A stretch of DNA of 64,000 nt from Atrina japonica (GCA_030159075.1 BROG01000469.1:192501-256500), one strand, 5' to 3'; shown: positions 12,223-27,084, counted from the stretch's first letter. The notes: generated by a model not told the origin, from the sequence alone. Numbers and translations are program-made.

Positions 12223-12232
12223 TATATATATG

Positions 12233-12319
<87 letters not shown>
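12223..12319. repeat. (TA)n microsatellite
   Basis: TA repeat with a few interruptions at its left end. Confidence 0.95.
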
Positions 12320-12320
<1 letters not shown>

Positions 12321-12689
12321 CGAAAATGAGTACAAAATCTTCTAATATCAATAAATGCATTAAATATAAAGTTCTGAAAATAACGTAGAGAGCAAGAATT
12401 CTACAAAGCTGAAATAAAAGAAAATATTATTTTCTGATCTTGTAGCAAAGAGTTTGATTTTACAAACATCTGTATACAAGTTTCCTCGCAGCATTTCTGA
12501 GCTTGATTTCATCTGCATGCAGATTTATCAATACCTTTCATCGTCAAATTGTATTAATTCCAGTTACATATTTCTCTTTAAAATAAACCTGCACCAGGGG
12601 AAAATTAGCAAATTTCATTTCTACTATGTTGCATTTTCTGATATATGTATGAACTGTGTTTAACTCACCTATTGATAAACTCACAGTTT

Positions 12690-12900
12690 AATTTAGTTTC
12701 TCTAACTTTAACTGACCCAAAATTACATGAATAAGTATTAAAGTCATTTTGACAAAGGTAAACTTCGTTTTTTCTCCGTTATACCTAGTTTTTCACCAGT
12801 TAATTTAATTTGCTACTCCGAAATTGTATTCTTGAGTTAAATTCTCACATTGACTGAAGAGAAAATAAGTTTTATTGAGAGAACTAGGTTTAACACAATA
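12690..12900. repeat. Family F fragment
   Basis: Holds the family's hallmark pieces in diverged form: TTTTTTCTCCGTTATACCTAG, CAGTTAATTTAATT and a GAGAGAACTAGGTTTAACAC run near 12876-12896. See the better copies at 19.9, 29.6, 37.2 and 61.75 kb. Confidence 0.4.
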
Positions 12901-13092
12901 TAAGTTTGGTACGCCAAACATGAGCCGACAAAATCATGACGATTCACCATACCTTATTTTCGAATCAATTTCTTACTTCCCTACAACATTTGCTATTTCA
13001 AGAGGTACTCAAGATCCTTGCTTTTATGTTAACTTTATTCAATTCTTTATAAGCATTACAAATGTATATATCCACATTATATTATATTTTGT

Positions 13093-13160
13093 CAACTGTG
13101 TTTATAAATACAATGATACGGTGAAATGTTTACTTTTCTACGTGTTGAAATATTAGACTT
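13093..13160 (+). repeat. Short dispersed fragment shared with 15.47 kb
   Basis: About 50 bases (TGTTTATAAATACAATGATA, then GTGAAATGTTTACTTTTC) recur at 15468-15520 inside the PLE-B tail array. Too short to classify. Confidence 0.45.
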
Positions 13161-13257
13161 AGTTAAAATATCAGATATCGAATTGATATTTCAATAGATG
13201 ATTTTAACACGTATGTTAATCAAACAATACCTATAATATGAGTTTCACCATTCAGTT

Positions 13258-14822
<1,565 letters not shown>

Positions 14823-14905
<83 letters not shown>
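14823..14905. repeat. (ATT)n microsatellite
   Basis: Pure ATT repeat of about 83 bases. Confidence 0.97.
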
Positions 14906-14906
<1 letters not shown>

Positions 14907-15039
14907 CATACGTGGGTTGTTTGTTTTGAGTTATGCATTGTTATCCATTTGTTACCCCTATTATTCTCCAATAATCTAATACTGTGAAACCAAAGGAGAG
15001 TGATGTGGTCATTTTTTGTCGAAGATGTAACGCTCTAAA

Positions 15040-16200
15040 TTAAAAACGACAAGTGGCTTTAGGAAAATAGACAAAATTGCCAAGAGAGCAGTTATTGAAT
15101 AATTATTCAAGAAAGGACTAGCACTTTTTCTTACTGACATGGTAGCAGAACTAGGAGAGCATGCCATTTCATGTTATCGTAAAAAGATGGGTAGCAAATT
15201 TAAAGTGCAGAACCTAAGGGATGACCTCCGTCATGGAAGGCATACCACTGTATCGAACTCGAGAGGTTTCCATGCAGCATTTGCGACGGATGTGGCATGT
15301 TGGCAAAGGGTTCTGACTCCCTCCGGACACCTGGCCTCGTTTGGGATTCGCACTTTTTCTTATGTTGAGACCATTTTTATATCTACCTTATCATCTATCA
15401 ATCACCTTTTCATTGAAATTGACATTTCCATTGAACTTGACCTTTTCACCAAATTCGAGAGGTTTCTGTGTGTTTATAAATACAATGATACGTTGAAATG
15501 TTTACTTTTCGCCGTGTACGTTTGCGGTGGATGTTGGGTTCTGACAGAAGGGTGTTGACTCCTTCCGGACACCTGGTCCCATCCCGTTTGTGATTCGCAA
15601 ATGATTTTCGTGTTGAGACCGTTTTTATATTTACCTTTTCACCAAACTGAACTCGAGAGGTTTTTATGTAACATTTGCGACAGGTGTAGCATGCTGACAG
15701 GGGCGCGCTGACCTGTCTCTGGACACCTGGATCCATCCCGTTTGTGATTTACAATTGCTCTTCTTGTTGAGACCATTTGTATATCTGATTTGTTGTGTTC
15801 TAATGGACTTTGAGTTTCGATTATCCATTTGTACGACTTCCTTTACAAAGTCAAGATATTTTTGCATCCTTTTTAGGCAGTCCTGAATAAAATGAGATCA
15901 AGCGCCGTGGAAAGCTCAGTAAAGGTGTTTTTTTCACCAGGACAATGCCCTTGCTTAGAAGTTTGTCATTGCAATGGTTGTCATAAATGGTTGTGACTTT
16001 CAATTGATTCAACAACTTCTTATTCACCTGTTATCGTCTTCTATCTATTCCCTAATTTGAAATTTGATTAAAGGTTATTTCTGGTACCCTTTTCCAGATA
16101 CACGATGACGTCATGCGTGCAGTGGAGGATTTACTAGACAGCTTAGAAAGGGAATTCTTTAAAAATGACGTTGAGGCTCGTAAATATCGCTGACTAAAGT
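15040..16200 (+). pseudogene. mariner-family transposase relic, middle lost and replaced by PLE-B tails
   Basis: Two separated pieces translate to mariner-like transposase. The 5' piece (about 15060-15250) reads KIAKRAVIE, FKKGLA, DMVAELGEHA, K.KVQNLRDDLRHGR, which matches the family's N-terminal helix-turn-helix region ending in the usual DDPR.GRP position. The 3' piece (about 15890-16190) reads EIKRRGKLSKGVFF then, after a one-base shift, HQDNALA, SVIAM-like, QLI, and later DDDVMRAVEDLLDS, which is the C-terminal part around the second catalytic Asp (the HQDNA motif). Roughly 140 central residues with the first catalytic Asp are missing, and 15254-15845 holds PLE tails instead. There are stops and frameshifts in both pieces. 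No clear terminal inverted repeats were found. Family recognition is from memory. Confidence 0.75.
15254..15845 (+). mobile_element. Three tandem copies of the PLE-B 3' tail
   Basis: Units begin with AACTCGAGAGGTTT or AATTCGAGAGGTTT at 15256, 15452 and 15650, so the period is 196-198 bases. Each contains an ACTCC..CCGGACACCTGG segment, a CCCGTTTG.GATTCGCA segment and TTGAGACC.TTTTATAT. The last unit carries the longest end, TTTCGATTATCCATTTGTAC. Tandem arrangement of tails is a known trait of Penelope-like insertions. The frame 15139-15558 crosses mariner and PLE sequence and is not a gene. Confidence 0.75.
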
Positions 16201-16284
16201 GTAAAAGACAATGAAGGAGATTTTGTTGCAGATTTTGTATCCATATATTACTTTTGTATACAATGGTTAGATGGTACCGAAAAA

Positions 16285-16430
16285 CAAGTTACATTTTTAC
16301 CTCCGGGGATGCAAACGGTCCACAACCAGTGGCAAAAACCCATTGCTTAATGATGTTATAAACACAATACCAAAGTTAAAGTTTTGCAAAAAATCCAAAC
16401 CATTTTCAAGACGAAAGTTTGTGTTAGCGA
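16285..16430 (+). repeat. Family Q fragment
   Basis: Contains CTCCGGGGATGCAAACGGTC and CACAATACCAAAGTTAAAG, in the same order and spacing as near 53.96-54.05 kb. Confidence 0.55.
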
Positions 16431-17419
16431 GACATTAATTAAACTGGAATTTAAGATGCATGTATATGTATAGCATCGAATTGGAAGAGGACAATATATC
16501 ATAATAATTATTGATATTACATGAGACTTGTAAGATGTCTTTGTAATGATCTGTTATTGTAAAGTATACACTGCTGAAACAAATCGGCAAGACTTGATCA
16601 GATATAAACCAGTTGTTAATAAGTTGGAAAGTCTACAAATCAAACCGAAAGAAATTGTAGAATTTCCAATACGTGATTTTGACTTTTACCTCTTAACTAC
16701 CAGCTCATTTTCTTTACAAAATTGTAAAGCATTTATGTAAAACTACTTGTTTGTACACTGACTTCCTATGATACACCAGTATAAAGATATTCCAATATTT
16801 ATTATATTGCTGCCTTATAAATAGTAAGTAATCATCAATCGTGCCGACAAAGGATGTTGAGATAGTTGTGAGCTAAACAAAATAACAATTTACGTTTGAT
16901 CTTGCCATTTAAAGTCTTATATCAACACAGAAAGAAGTATCAAACACACCACGCATGCGGAACTAAGGAAATGTTGGCAACATTTCAATTTTTACATTTT
17001 TCATGAGGAATTCATTATACTTTTGTATGAACGACAATGATGAAGTACAAGTAACCCCTCTATTACTTTATATATCCTTCAAACACTGATTGAAACTGCC
17101 AGACAAAAGAAATATTTGATATATCAAAACTTGTTAATCTTTTTTTATCAGTCCATAATCAAACACCTGTGTCAATTAATCGAGGTCTATTATCAATCAA
17201 ACGATATCTACACGGCCATATTAATTATGAAGCTTACTGAAAAGTATAAAACAAACACAAAGCTATAAGACTTTAATTCTTTGAAAAATATTTGAGATTT
17301 TCATTTAAAAATACATAGAATTATCTTAATCGTATAACATAACATTGATTAAGAATTGTATTTAGATAGCAATCGTTTTCCCGCAGAAAAACAATGTTCA
17401 TGTATTTTTTCTACATGCC
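16431..17419. other. No gene seen
   Basis: Unique-looking AT-rich DNA. The frame 16546-16740 is unrecognised. Confidence 0.4.
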
Positions 17420-17530
17420 AAACCTCTTGGTTTCCAGAGGTCCGTGTTTGACCATTTTTACCAGATTTGTATCTATACCCTAGACATCCTAAAGATTTAT
17501 ACTTTGGTATCTGAGAGTTTTTATATATAT
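17420..17530 (+). mobile_element. PLE-A 3' tail fragment
   Basis: Begins ACCTCTTGGTTTCCAGAGGT and ends ACTTTGGTATCTGAGAG followed by TTTTTATATATATAGG. Only the last 110 bases of the tail are present. Confidence 0.8.
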
Positions 17531-17829
17531 AGGCAAAAATTCAAATTAGGTACTTTAACAATGGAAAACCAGATGTATTAAAATTAGATACTAGGTATCT
17601 GGTAATTTGTAAAATTAGATTGAAAATTAATTCACATTCCTTTGTATAATTCAGTAGAAATAGCAACACTGGTTATTTTCCTTGGAATTCGTATTATGAT
17701 CGTTTAAGTAACTTCAGGACCTTTCAAAATATAGGTTTTGCATTTACTTGAAACAGCATTCATCCATAGATAAACAAATGCAAAATTACAGATTTTATCA
17801 TATGTCAAAATATCGATAAAGTGAAAAAA

Positions 17830-17965
17830 TAGCTGTCATCCGGACACCTAGTCCCATCCCGTTTGATTAGTCATTTTATTTCATATTGAGACCATTAGTA
17901 TATCTAATTTGTCGTACTCTAACGAACGAAATGTTTCGATTATCCTTTGTTACTTCTTAATTTTT
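17830..17965 (+). mobile_element. PLE-B 3' tail fragment
   Basis: Contains TCCGGACACCTAGTCCCATC, TTGAGACCATTAGTATATC and TTTCGATTATCCTTTGTTAC, in the order seen at 15.7 kb. Confidence 0.75.
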
Positions 17966-19924
17966 ATTTATCCGATATATTATGTATAAGCTCACCAGCG
18001 TAAACAAAATTTTAGTTGGAAAGTTTGCTTACGTTTTCATATTTGTGTTCTTTATATAATAATTATTATACGAGCAAAACATTGCTATAAAAAGGTCGAC
18101 TACTCCGTGTTAAATTCTCTTTAAATACGTTTTATAGCACTGGCATAGAGTTTGATCATTTGCAATATTATAGCGGAACAAATTGAAGTGACTGAGAAAA
18201 TAAAAGAACATTCATCGACACAAAATGACAAATAAACAAATAAAAATTGATTTAGAATACGCAACGGCAATAGAAAGAATATTTACATTTCTAAATACAC
18301 TGAATTGTCTATTTCAGTTGTGTCAATTTTCTTTTTTTTACGAGAAACAAATGTTTACTGCCTCAATTATGGGTTTATAAACTTCACTCAAAGACCTCAA
18401 TCAGAATATTTCTGTGATTTTCTTACTCTGAACTATAAATGTTACGAATTTCAAACCACTTTAGTTATAACAAATTTGAAGGTCCGTAATATTTGTAGTA
18501 ACATACTCCAGATGTTATTTCCTATGAGAAACGAGAACAAACTGTGGAATATAGAAAAAGGGCTTGGTGCTTCTACTTGAAACACAATATCAAGTTAAAG
18601 GTTAAATATGAGCTAAATAGAAGCAAACTATGTCAATAAGTATATACATGTGACAAGAAGCATATATGAAAACGGGAAAATTGTATGCTTGGTTATCACA
18701 TAAAGTAAATATGATACTCCCTAAGTGTATGATGGAGATCCAATCAATTCTGATAAACGGGTTACTTTGAAATGTTTTGATATCAATTTCACTGCACTCT
18801 CATATTTTGTGCGCAATACAAATAACAGAGTTAGAGTCGTATTTTTGATATATTTCTGTCGTTAATATACTTAGCAATCGAAGCATGTTAAAATTATAAA
18901 TTTCAGTGGAGACACAGAAACGCATCCTATAATGCTTATTGGATTCTTTATGAGTAAAGGTGAATTGATTCTAAAATCGAAAAAATACACACATGAGCAA
19001 AATTAAACAAATGATATAAATGTATATTCTTATATCCATGTATGTAAAATCATTTTGCTAAAAGTTCACATATTATCTTATCAACCATAGTAAAACTTAA
19101 TTTCCATTTAAGGTCTGACCATTGAATGGATTGTTAGGATGTGTCATCGAAGAATATGAACGTATGACTTGCTCTTGGAATCCTTCGTGAACGAAATATG
19201 TGGAGAAAGACCAGGTCAAATGACTATAGTGATAAAATCGTCTGGGAATCATTGTCAAGGGGTTCTAGTTGTAATCATTGTCAAATATACGTTTACCACT
19301 ATAGTAAAGTCCAAATAACCTGGCGTGTGGAATCTCATGGACCCTTTCTTGACATGGATGAGTTCAAATTTTAGTTAATAAAGCATAACATTTGAATTAC
19401 ACTAACAAGAGTAATCGATCCTACTTGGCACCCTACATAAATTAGTATCCAGTGAAGAATTAAACGTTTTCCCGTGTAGCTTGTCATAAATGAAAAAATG
19501 AAGAATAAAGTGACAATCAAAAAGTTATTCCGCCCCACCAATTTGGGGTATATCTGAGACAAAATTGCGGGAGAGTCTCCGTCTGTTCGATATACCAAAG
19601 ATAGTAAAAACAACATGTAGGTGTCACCTTGTATCAGGTGGCATCAAATGCTTCCTAATTGTTATTGTAAAGTCAACAACCTGTGTTTGTGTTTACAAAA
19701 GTATTTTAAGCATCTGAAAGGTGCTAAATTGTATGTCGCTGTGTGAATTTTGTATTGACCAACAATCCCCTGGAAAATTTTCAATATGCCAATCTCTGTA
19801 TCATATTTAGCGCTGATGCAGTGAGCAGTAAGGAAATGCACACCTATTCAAATTCTGCATATTAACATTGAAATGACCTTTGCATATCTGCAAATATAGT
19901 TGTGAAAAAACGGAGAGCGGGCCT
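17966..19924. other. No gene seen
   Basis: AT-rich DNA. Frames at 18305-18580 (+) and 19371-19616 (-) resemble nothing known to me. Confidence 0.4.
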
Positions 19925-20345
19925 GTTCAACGATTCTAGCTATTTGCTAGGTATGACACGAAAAATCACAATCATGAGTTATACCCACGTTAGTGACCGA
20001 GAAAAAACTTAATTGTGAAGAACTAGGTATATTGAGCAAATTCACAAAAATGAGTTAAACCTAATTCTTTTCTTGCGAGAAAAGCACGTTTAACCGAGAA
20101 AACCTAACTACACCAAAGCACTTTTGTGAGTTTTAATGCGATTTGGGCCCATTTGAATATTGTTTTTCTCATAAAAACATGGTTTTCTGCAGTCAACTCT
20201 AATTACGACACGAAAATCAAATTAATGAGTAAAACCTTGTTTCTCTCTAAACTCGAATTAAGTGGAGAAAAACTAGCATCTCTAACTATGGAAAACTAGG
20301 TTTTACTCATTTATGTGATTTTGGCGTGCTATAAAAAGTACACCA
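19925..20345. repeat. Family F element with inverted halves
   Basis: An ATCAAATTAATGAGTAAAACC stretch near 20215-20236 is mirrored by GGTTTTACTCATTTATGTGA at about 20297, each with a CTAGTTTTTCTC-like inner block and a CACG(CC)AAAATCA-like outer block. Further GAGAAAAC..AACTAGGT pieces fill the interval. Non-coding, palindromic build. Confidence 0.55.
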
Positions 20346-23300
20346 AAAATAGTACACCAGTTCAATTTCCATACGATTCATTTATATCATTATACTCGTG
20401 TATCACTTGACGAAGTCAGTGTACAAAATGTCGTCATATCGATAAAACTTCCTAAATTGAGCCTTGGCATGCTCTATTTGAATCATTATGCAGGATATAA
20501 TGGAAATATTTCAATATCCTACATATTATTTTCCGGAATTACGATACTACATTCGGAATTCTCCGAGCTGAAATGACAACACAATAAACACGAAAGCTAT
20601 TTCATATCTGTTTATATAGTGACTGATGCTCTCATTTCTTTTGAACAACTGATCGTATCAATATTCTTTTCATATTTTTGCTACTTTACACATTTATTGA
20701 TGTATCTTGAGGCCAGTATAATTCATTTCAATATACAAATACATAAAAAGGGTGACATTAATACTCAATAATTGGATAGAATAGTCTAATCTACAGCACA
20801 GGAATAACAAATAATAGATAACGAATGGCAATCATTACAGACACGTTGAGTCAATCAAATTTTAATTTCAATCTTATCGATATTCATATTACTTCAATGC
20901 ATCACTCTCTTTAATTTTCTTGTCAAAAAGCTAGATATTTAGAACCAATTATTCCATACGGATTTCACAATTTTACAGTAAACTACGTCATTTAAGACTT
21001 TCCATTGCGCTTGAATCAGCAATGGATAAAATGATATTTCATCGACGTTCATTTAGTTACGTTAAAATTCTTATTACGAAAAATAATACCCGAAAAGTAG
21101 TATCGGCTGTTAACTTGTCAATAGATATAAGGATGCAAGCTCGTAGAGTCAAGGAGATAGACATATATGTTATGTAAAGAAATTTGTTTTCCAAATGTAC
21201 ACATTTCAGAACTTAAAGCGTATGCTTTGAGATATTGATTCAAACATTGCACAATTTGGTATTTTGAATCTGCAAAGTATGTGTAAACGGGGTCCTGTAA
21301 TTGAATTTTGTCTATCGAATTAATAAATAGAAGTCGTTGTATATACCCTAGAGAAATCACGAAGTTTTGTCTGACTCAACATTGCAGTTCTCTCGTACAT
21401 GATCAGATTAGCCGTGATAAAACAATGCAGTTTTACAGACATCCCATAAATACTTTTACGATTTATACCATCTAAGTGTTATTTGTTTGTATAATGTATT
21501 TGTATATTCCATCTTGTACCACGAAATAAAGAAATTAACGATGAAGACCTGATAAAATGAATATCCTTTGCTGAGATACAAATACATGAAAATGCAAAGT
21601 TGAAAATATATATACAAATAACAGTATTTTCTTCCAAGTAAGTAAACTGTAACTATATTTCAACCGATGCCGTCAACATACGATGAATAATTTGACTGAT
21701 GCATGTTTTGCAGCCTTAAATTTCTTCATTTGTTTCTATAAAGACGATAGCTACCATATATCCTAATTAGGTTTTGTTAGGTCAGATTTCTTTCTACACT
21801 CTTTAGATGTTGCTACAATGTTTCAGCTGTCTGAGAATTGGTATTTATCATATTCTCTTCAGTGGTGGACATTTCAAAGATTCGTTTGGAAAAACTTCTA
21901 AACACAACACAAACCTAATTTATTTCAAGATCCTGCATTTAATTACACCTCAATCGATGTGCTCTCCTCAAAATGTGAAAAATAGTAATGCCGAAAGAAC
22001 TTGGTGAAATATAAATTCATTCAACATAAACAAAGCCTGTTTTCGGAATGAAAAACCGTAGGTATATTCATGAGTCTGGTAAATTACATGTTTATTAACA
22101 AAACTTCGCCGGAATTAAAAACTAGCGGTCTTAAAACAGCCTAGCCCTACATAAATTAGCATTACAAGTAGGATTAGGACTAATTGGTTAGTTTTAGAAC
22201 AAATGGATAAAATGATCATGAATTAAATTAAACAAAAATAAAATACAGTTGCACAGTACTGGATAAAAAGTAAACAAAAATATCTCCTGGCCATCCGTTT
22301 TTAGGCAAATCAAAACTCGCGCACATTTTGGTTTCCTGTACGAGTTTCCAGTAGGTCTATTTTTCGGCATTTCTAGGTAATTCTTAAACTAACCACATTT
22401 TTAATGTCTGTTGAATTCGTACGTTTTAGTTTGTTTTGTTTAAATATACAAGGTTTGCAACAACTCTTAAATGCACGGGGAAACGGGTGTCTAGAGGGTA
22501 AAATATTAAAGGGATAATCCGGAATTCGAATGTACCTTTTAATACATGTTAAAAATGACTGCATATATCCTTGTCCAGTGTAAGCAAATTTCATCACCTA
22601 CACGGGAAAAGAGGACATAGGCCTAATGCTATGTGCCTGACAACCAACAAGTCAGAGAAAATTTTGGCAGACCCATCAATTACTACAGCACATATTTTGT
22701 ATACTATCAATTATAAAAGAAATGAAGGTCAGTTTTATGAGCAAATACAATTAACTGACACTGAGAAACTTTCAGTCGGAAAAAAGTTTATTAGAGTTTA
22801 TGTTTCTTATGTTATTGTTATCCGATTTTGAATAAAAATCATCTTATCTAGGCCTATCTTATATTATCAGAAAAATATTTTTGAAACTACCAAGTTCAAG
22901 CACAACTTCAGATTGATGTCACACTAGGGTCTTCTGTATATCTAAAATGATACACAGACGTTGACTTGCAGGTAAAATACTGGAAAAACTGTTCAAATTA
23001 TCATTTTTCCCAACTACCATGTACATGTATGATATGGAAGTAAAGGAATAGTTCGTCTGAATAATTAATCAGCATGATACATGTATTTATTTGTACTATT
23101 TAATTTTTTTCTACGATTTGTTCTATTTATTTTCTATTCATCAACACTCGTTCTCTCCCGTGAAACCCTTGAGGTGTCGCCTACTAGTAATAAATAAAAT
23201 TTCGCAATCTAATTCAGTCATATTGTTCATCATTTTCTCATATCTTAGATTCGGAATAAACTAAAAAAACTGTAAGAAATTAAATCTAATGGTGAACATA

Positions 23301-24284
23301 ATACAGATAAAATGGTGGCTTTAAAATGCAGGTAGCACTACAGTAGTATGCACCCATCTACAAATAGGTTTTACATGTCGATTACTATCATTTCCTCATA
23401 TAAAATATTGATACGGAGCGCCATTGCGCAAGCATCAATTTACCGTTTCTAAATAGGTAAGTAGCTGTCACCTGAGATTTTCCTCAAGGTATTTGAGGAA
23501 TGTTTATACAAGCCGTTTATTGGCAAAACTCTTAACGTCAATCAAGCTCGAAGAAATCTCAAATTTGAGATGTTTATACAAGCGGGCCAGATCTGTTTTT
23601 TGTTTCTAAAATATTGTAAACTTTTCTTTCTAAATATTCCATTTGTTCTAGAAAAACAAATTTGAAAACAGAGAAAAACACTTAGAGTGGCATTTGATTA
23701 AAATGCATTCATAATGATTGCTTTTACGGAAATTATACATTCCAATACTCAACGCATTTAATTGACGGCAATGGGGCTGAAATCAGAGGGCTAACTCTGA
23801 ATACGACAGTGTTAGAAGTACATTTAATAGTGTTATCTAAAATGTTCCTGATGTAATTATTGAATCATATGAGATGAATTACGTAATGTATTTGCATTAT
23901 CAATTAATGAATCAAATTACACATCACATAGACACCCTTAATTTAGTTAATACAGGAAATTACACCCTAACCAGCTAAAATAACAACGTTATCGTGTTTG
24001 CTAAGAGGAAGTATGATTGATATACAGAACGTAAATAAACATACTTCAAAATTAGTCGACTATAGCACAAAGAGTTTACAGACCATTTGATAATGCAAAG
24101 TCAATTTTCTGCTGCTATAAACCAAATATATACACATGATTTTTAATCTTAAGAAACTTTTTACATGGAAATAAAAAATAAAGTTTGCAGACTGCATTTC
24201 TTTTTTGTATCTTACAAAATTATTTAAAAAGTATACAGAAAATAGAATAAAGAATACGAAATGTCATATATTTATATCATAAAC
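20346..24284. other. No gene seen
   Basis: About 4 kb of AT-rich DNA. The frames at 21118-21360, 21807-22007, 22373-22597 and 22571-22831 have no recognisable domain. No promoter or splice-site cluster convinced me. Confidence 0.4.
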
Positions 24285-24790
24285 ATAATACCAATGTTAT
24301 GGACCTACAAAAACAAAGAACAAAGGGCAATATAGATGCTTAAAGACTTAGATAGCTAATGTATATAGTATACACATATTACCGGATGTATAGTTTTGTA
24401 AAGTCTTAACACACGCTCAAGACGACTGTTTTATCTTAGATACCTAAAATAGCTAATAGATATTATAAATCCAATACCGAATGCACAGTTTTGCAAAAAG
24501 GTCAAACAAATGGTCATTCGTTTTGTCAATAAGGCCTCATCAGTTGATATCGAATTTAAGATAGATGTAGCGTCTCGAAACATTGAATGATATGAGACAA
24601 AGCAAAATTCAATTTTTTTATTGTTTGTTAAGACTTAACAATATAAACAACGGTATTACATATACAAAACAACAATTTAGCTTAAGATGTAAGAAATATC
24701 ATCCCTCGGTTTATGTATAACCTCGGGGACTTAGACAGTCCAACAGCAATGGTAACGACAAATTGGTTGTAGATAATATGTAAGTTAGGA
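24285..24790 (+). repeat. Family Q repeats, two or three diverged partial copies
   Basis: Recurring blocks include CATAATACCAATGTTATGGA (about 24284), CTCAAGACGACTGTTTTATC (about 24416), TCATCAGTTGATATCGAATT (about 24537) and ACCTCGGGGACTTAGACAGT (about 24720). Orders match the copies at 16.3 and 53.7-54.1 kb. Confidence 0.5.
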
Positions 24791-27084
24791 GAATAGTTTG
24801 CAACTCAAATCCATATTAAGATTTTTAAAGATGAATTTAAGACACGGAAATGTTATTGATACATTTCAAACACACAGATGTTTGCGACATGAAATATGAC
24901 ACGATAAGTGAAGGATATATCATTTGATGAAATCCCTTAAGCATTGAAATAGATCGAATAGATAGATCAAAAACGAGTATCAGATTTTATTACATGCACC
25001 ATTATTTACATATTAATGATAGCAGATGTTACTTCCATACTTATGTAAATCATTCATTGATCTTTTTAATTTTAAAGTAATATATCTAGATATGAAATTT
25101 CCATTTGAAAGACATAGATTTCTTTTAGAAAATAACTAAGAGATGAGGCTCCAAACGGGAATACGTATCCCATGTCGATCGGTTACATCTCCCTTTAATT
25201 AAAGAGAAGATGATGTAACCCGTGCTCACAATTAACAGCCAACAGTTATGAACAAAGCGATTAGTAAGTGACGTTCAATTGTGTTGAACAGGGAAATGCC
25301 AAGCAAAATTATCAACCGGAAATTTGCTAACTATCTTCAAGCACAAAGTTCTTTGTGTCTCAAAATTACAAGATTATCAGCTGAGCAGGCACTTGTAGAT
25401 GAAGTTGTTTTGGAGACACTATGAGCAAGTGATTGAAGAATTTATTGTATGTAATCAGTTGCTCAAATACAAGTTACATAAGTGAAATTTCAAATTGGCT
25501 TACATATTTTTAAATTCTAATTGGGGACGATCGTCTTATGACTTCATTGTCATCGCTGTTGTTTTTTTCTGGGTTAGAGTCTTTTGAATTATATCTGCTG
25601 CATATGAATTCAGAACATTTCGAGGTCAACTGATAAATGGTTTATTCCCATTGAACAATTTTGAACAAAATATATCGTTATTGTTTTATAGATATTCCAG
25701 CCTCTATATTTCCACACTTAAGTGTTTGTTGTTTCAAACTTTATATTTTGAATATTCACTGATTAACTCAATAATCAAGCTTTTGAATTCGCAGATATAA
25801 TTATGAAAATTTTAAGTCAATAGTTAAATAAATGATATTATCCTTTGAATACAAAATTAATTTTCAACGACTTAAAGTGAGTTCAAATCTACAATAAATC
25901 AGAAATGTCAATTAAAAGTGATCAAAAATTAAAAATGATTAAAATCATTGATCGCGAGAGATTATTGTGGATTGGTTGTGAATTCCGACGGACGAGTGGT
26001 CTACCAATCTCAGAGATTTACTATCCATCTCGTGACAAAATGCAGGGAATGGTAACTGCTTACTCAAATAAGCTTACATTAGTTGTACAACAGTTATTGC
26101 AAAGCAGATACAACACTGGAATACGTCTTTTCATAAAATATATTGATATAACAACTAATATCAATAACCGCCAAGTGACAGGACTACCTTCCTTAATAAG
26201 AAAAAACAAGCATGTAGAGGTTGGAACATCAAAGAATACCTTATATTCAATGTATTTTTCGAATACCTTTGTATTTCTTTGGACTTTGGACTTAGCAGCA
26301 GTTGTTTTATCGTTCTTGTCAAAGCAGCTTTCTTTTGTTAGATTTTGAGTAAAAATTTGTTCGGCACATGGCAACAAGATTCCATGGAAAATGATGTTCA
26401 CACAGCACAGGGCCAAACACTAAGAATAATTCGTAATTTTTTTTAAAAGATTCTATAACTGACGATTTCAATAGATTTTAAGATAAAATGAGTTCGAAAA
26501 AGAACCATTAAATGCATTTAATCTGAATGTTAAGTCACACATAGCAATTAAAGCAGTAATATAAAACGTCTCGATGGGAAAAAGTTGTCTTATTTAGAAA
26601 TTAAACGCATTGATCATGCAGTTATTTTAAGAGAAGAGGTAGCAACATAACCAGAAAGAAAAAATTTGGTTATATTGATCGCTCAGAATAAAAGTAGCAA
26701 ACCCGTTTAGACTTAATATAATTTCCTTGACAGTCGACAAGTCAATTTTAACAATTGTGACGGATGTGCACAGAAACGATGTATTGCTGTTGAAATTCAT
26801 GGACGTCGCCCACAATAAAAAGTCTTTTGTTCCAAGATATAAAAAACATTTTTGGCAAACTTGTATGCTAATAGTTGCAATAAGATAGGTATCCGGAATC
26901 CTATAAATTGTTATTGATGTGGTTTTCAATGCATGCAAACGTTTGTCTAAATATGAAGTCAATATTGACATTTAAATGGATGAAATGTACGGAACGTATA
27001 GTCATGTGATAATTAAACATTTTTAAAACCATTTTACCAGCACGATATGTACGTTCCTTTCGTGGTCAAAAATCATAAGTAACA
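24791..27084. other. No established gene; two opposed unrecognised frames
   Basis: A plus-strand frame of 147 codons at 25905-26348 overlaps a minus-strand frame of 118 codons at 26060-26416. They are the longest frames in this part of the window and are not simple repeats, but I recognise no domain in either. Another minus frame (26627-26971) is equally unplaced. They may be decayed mobile-element coding sequence. Confidence 0.2.
25181..25220. repeat. 40-bp imperfect palindrome
   Basis: GGTTACATC at 25181-25189 pairs with GATGTAACC at 25212-25220. CTTTAATTAAAG at 25193-25204 is itself a perfect palindrome between them. It could form a cruciform or be a foldback remnant. Confidence 0.7.

Noticed and set aside
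15139..15558. 139-codon plus-strand frame as a single gene
   Set aside because: It crosses from mariner N-terminal sequence into PLE-B tails; a chimera of two dead elements.
25905..26416. Opposed 147- and 118-codon frames as host genes
   Set aside because: No domain, signal peptide, splice context or repeat relation seen; kept only as a note in the interval entry.
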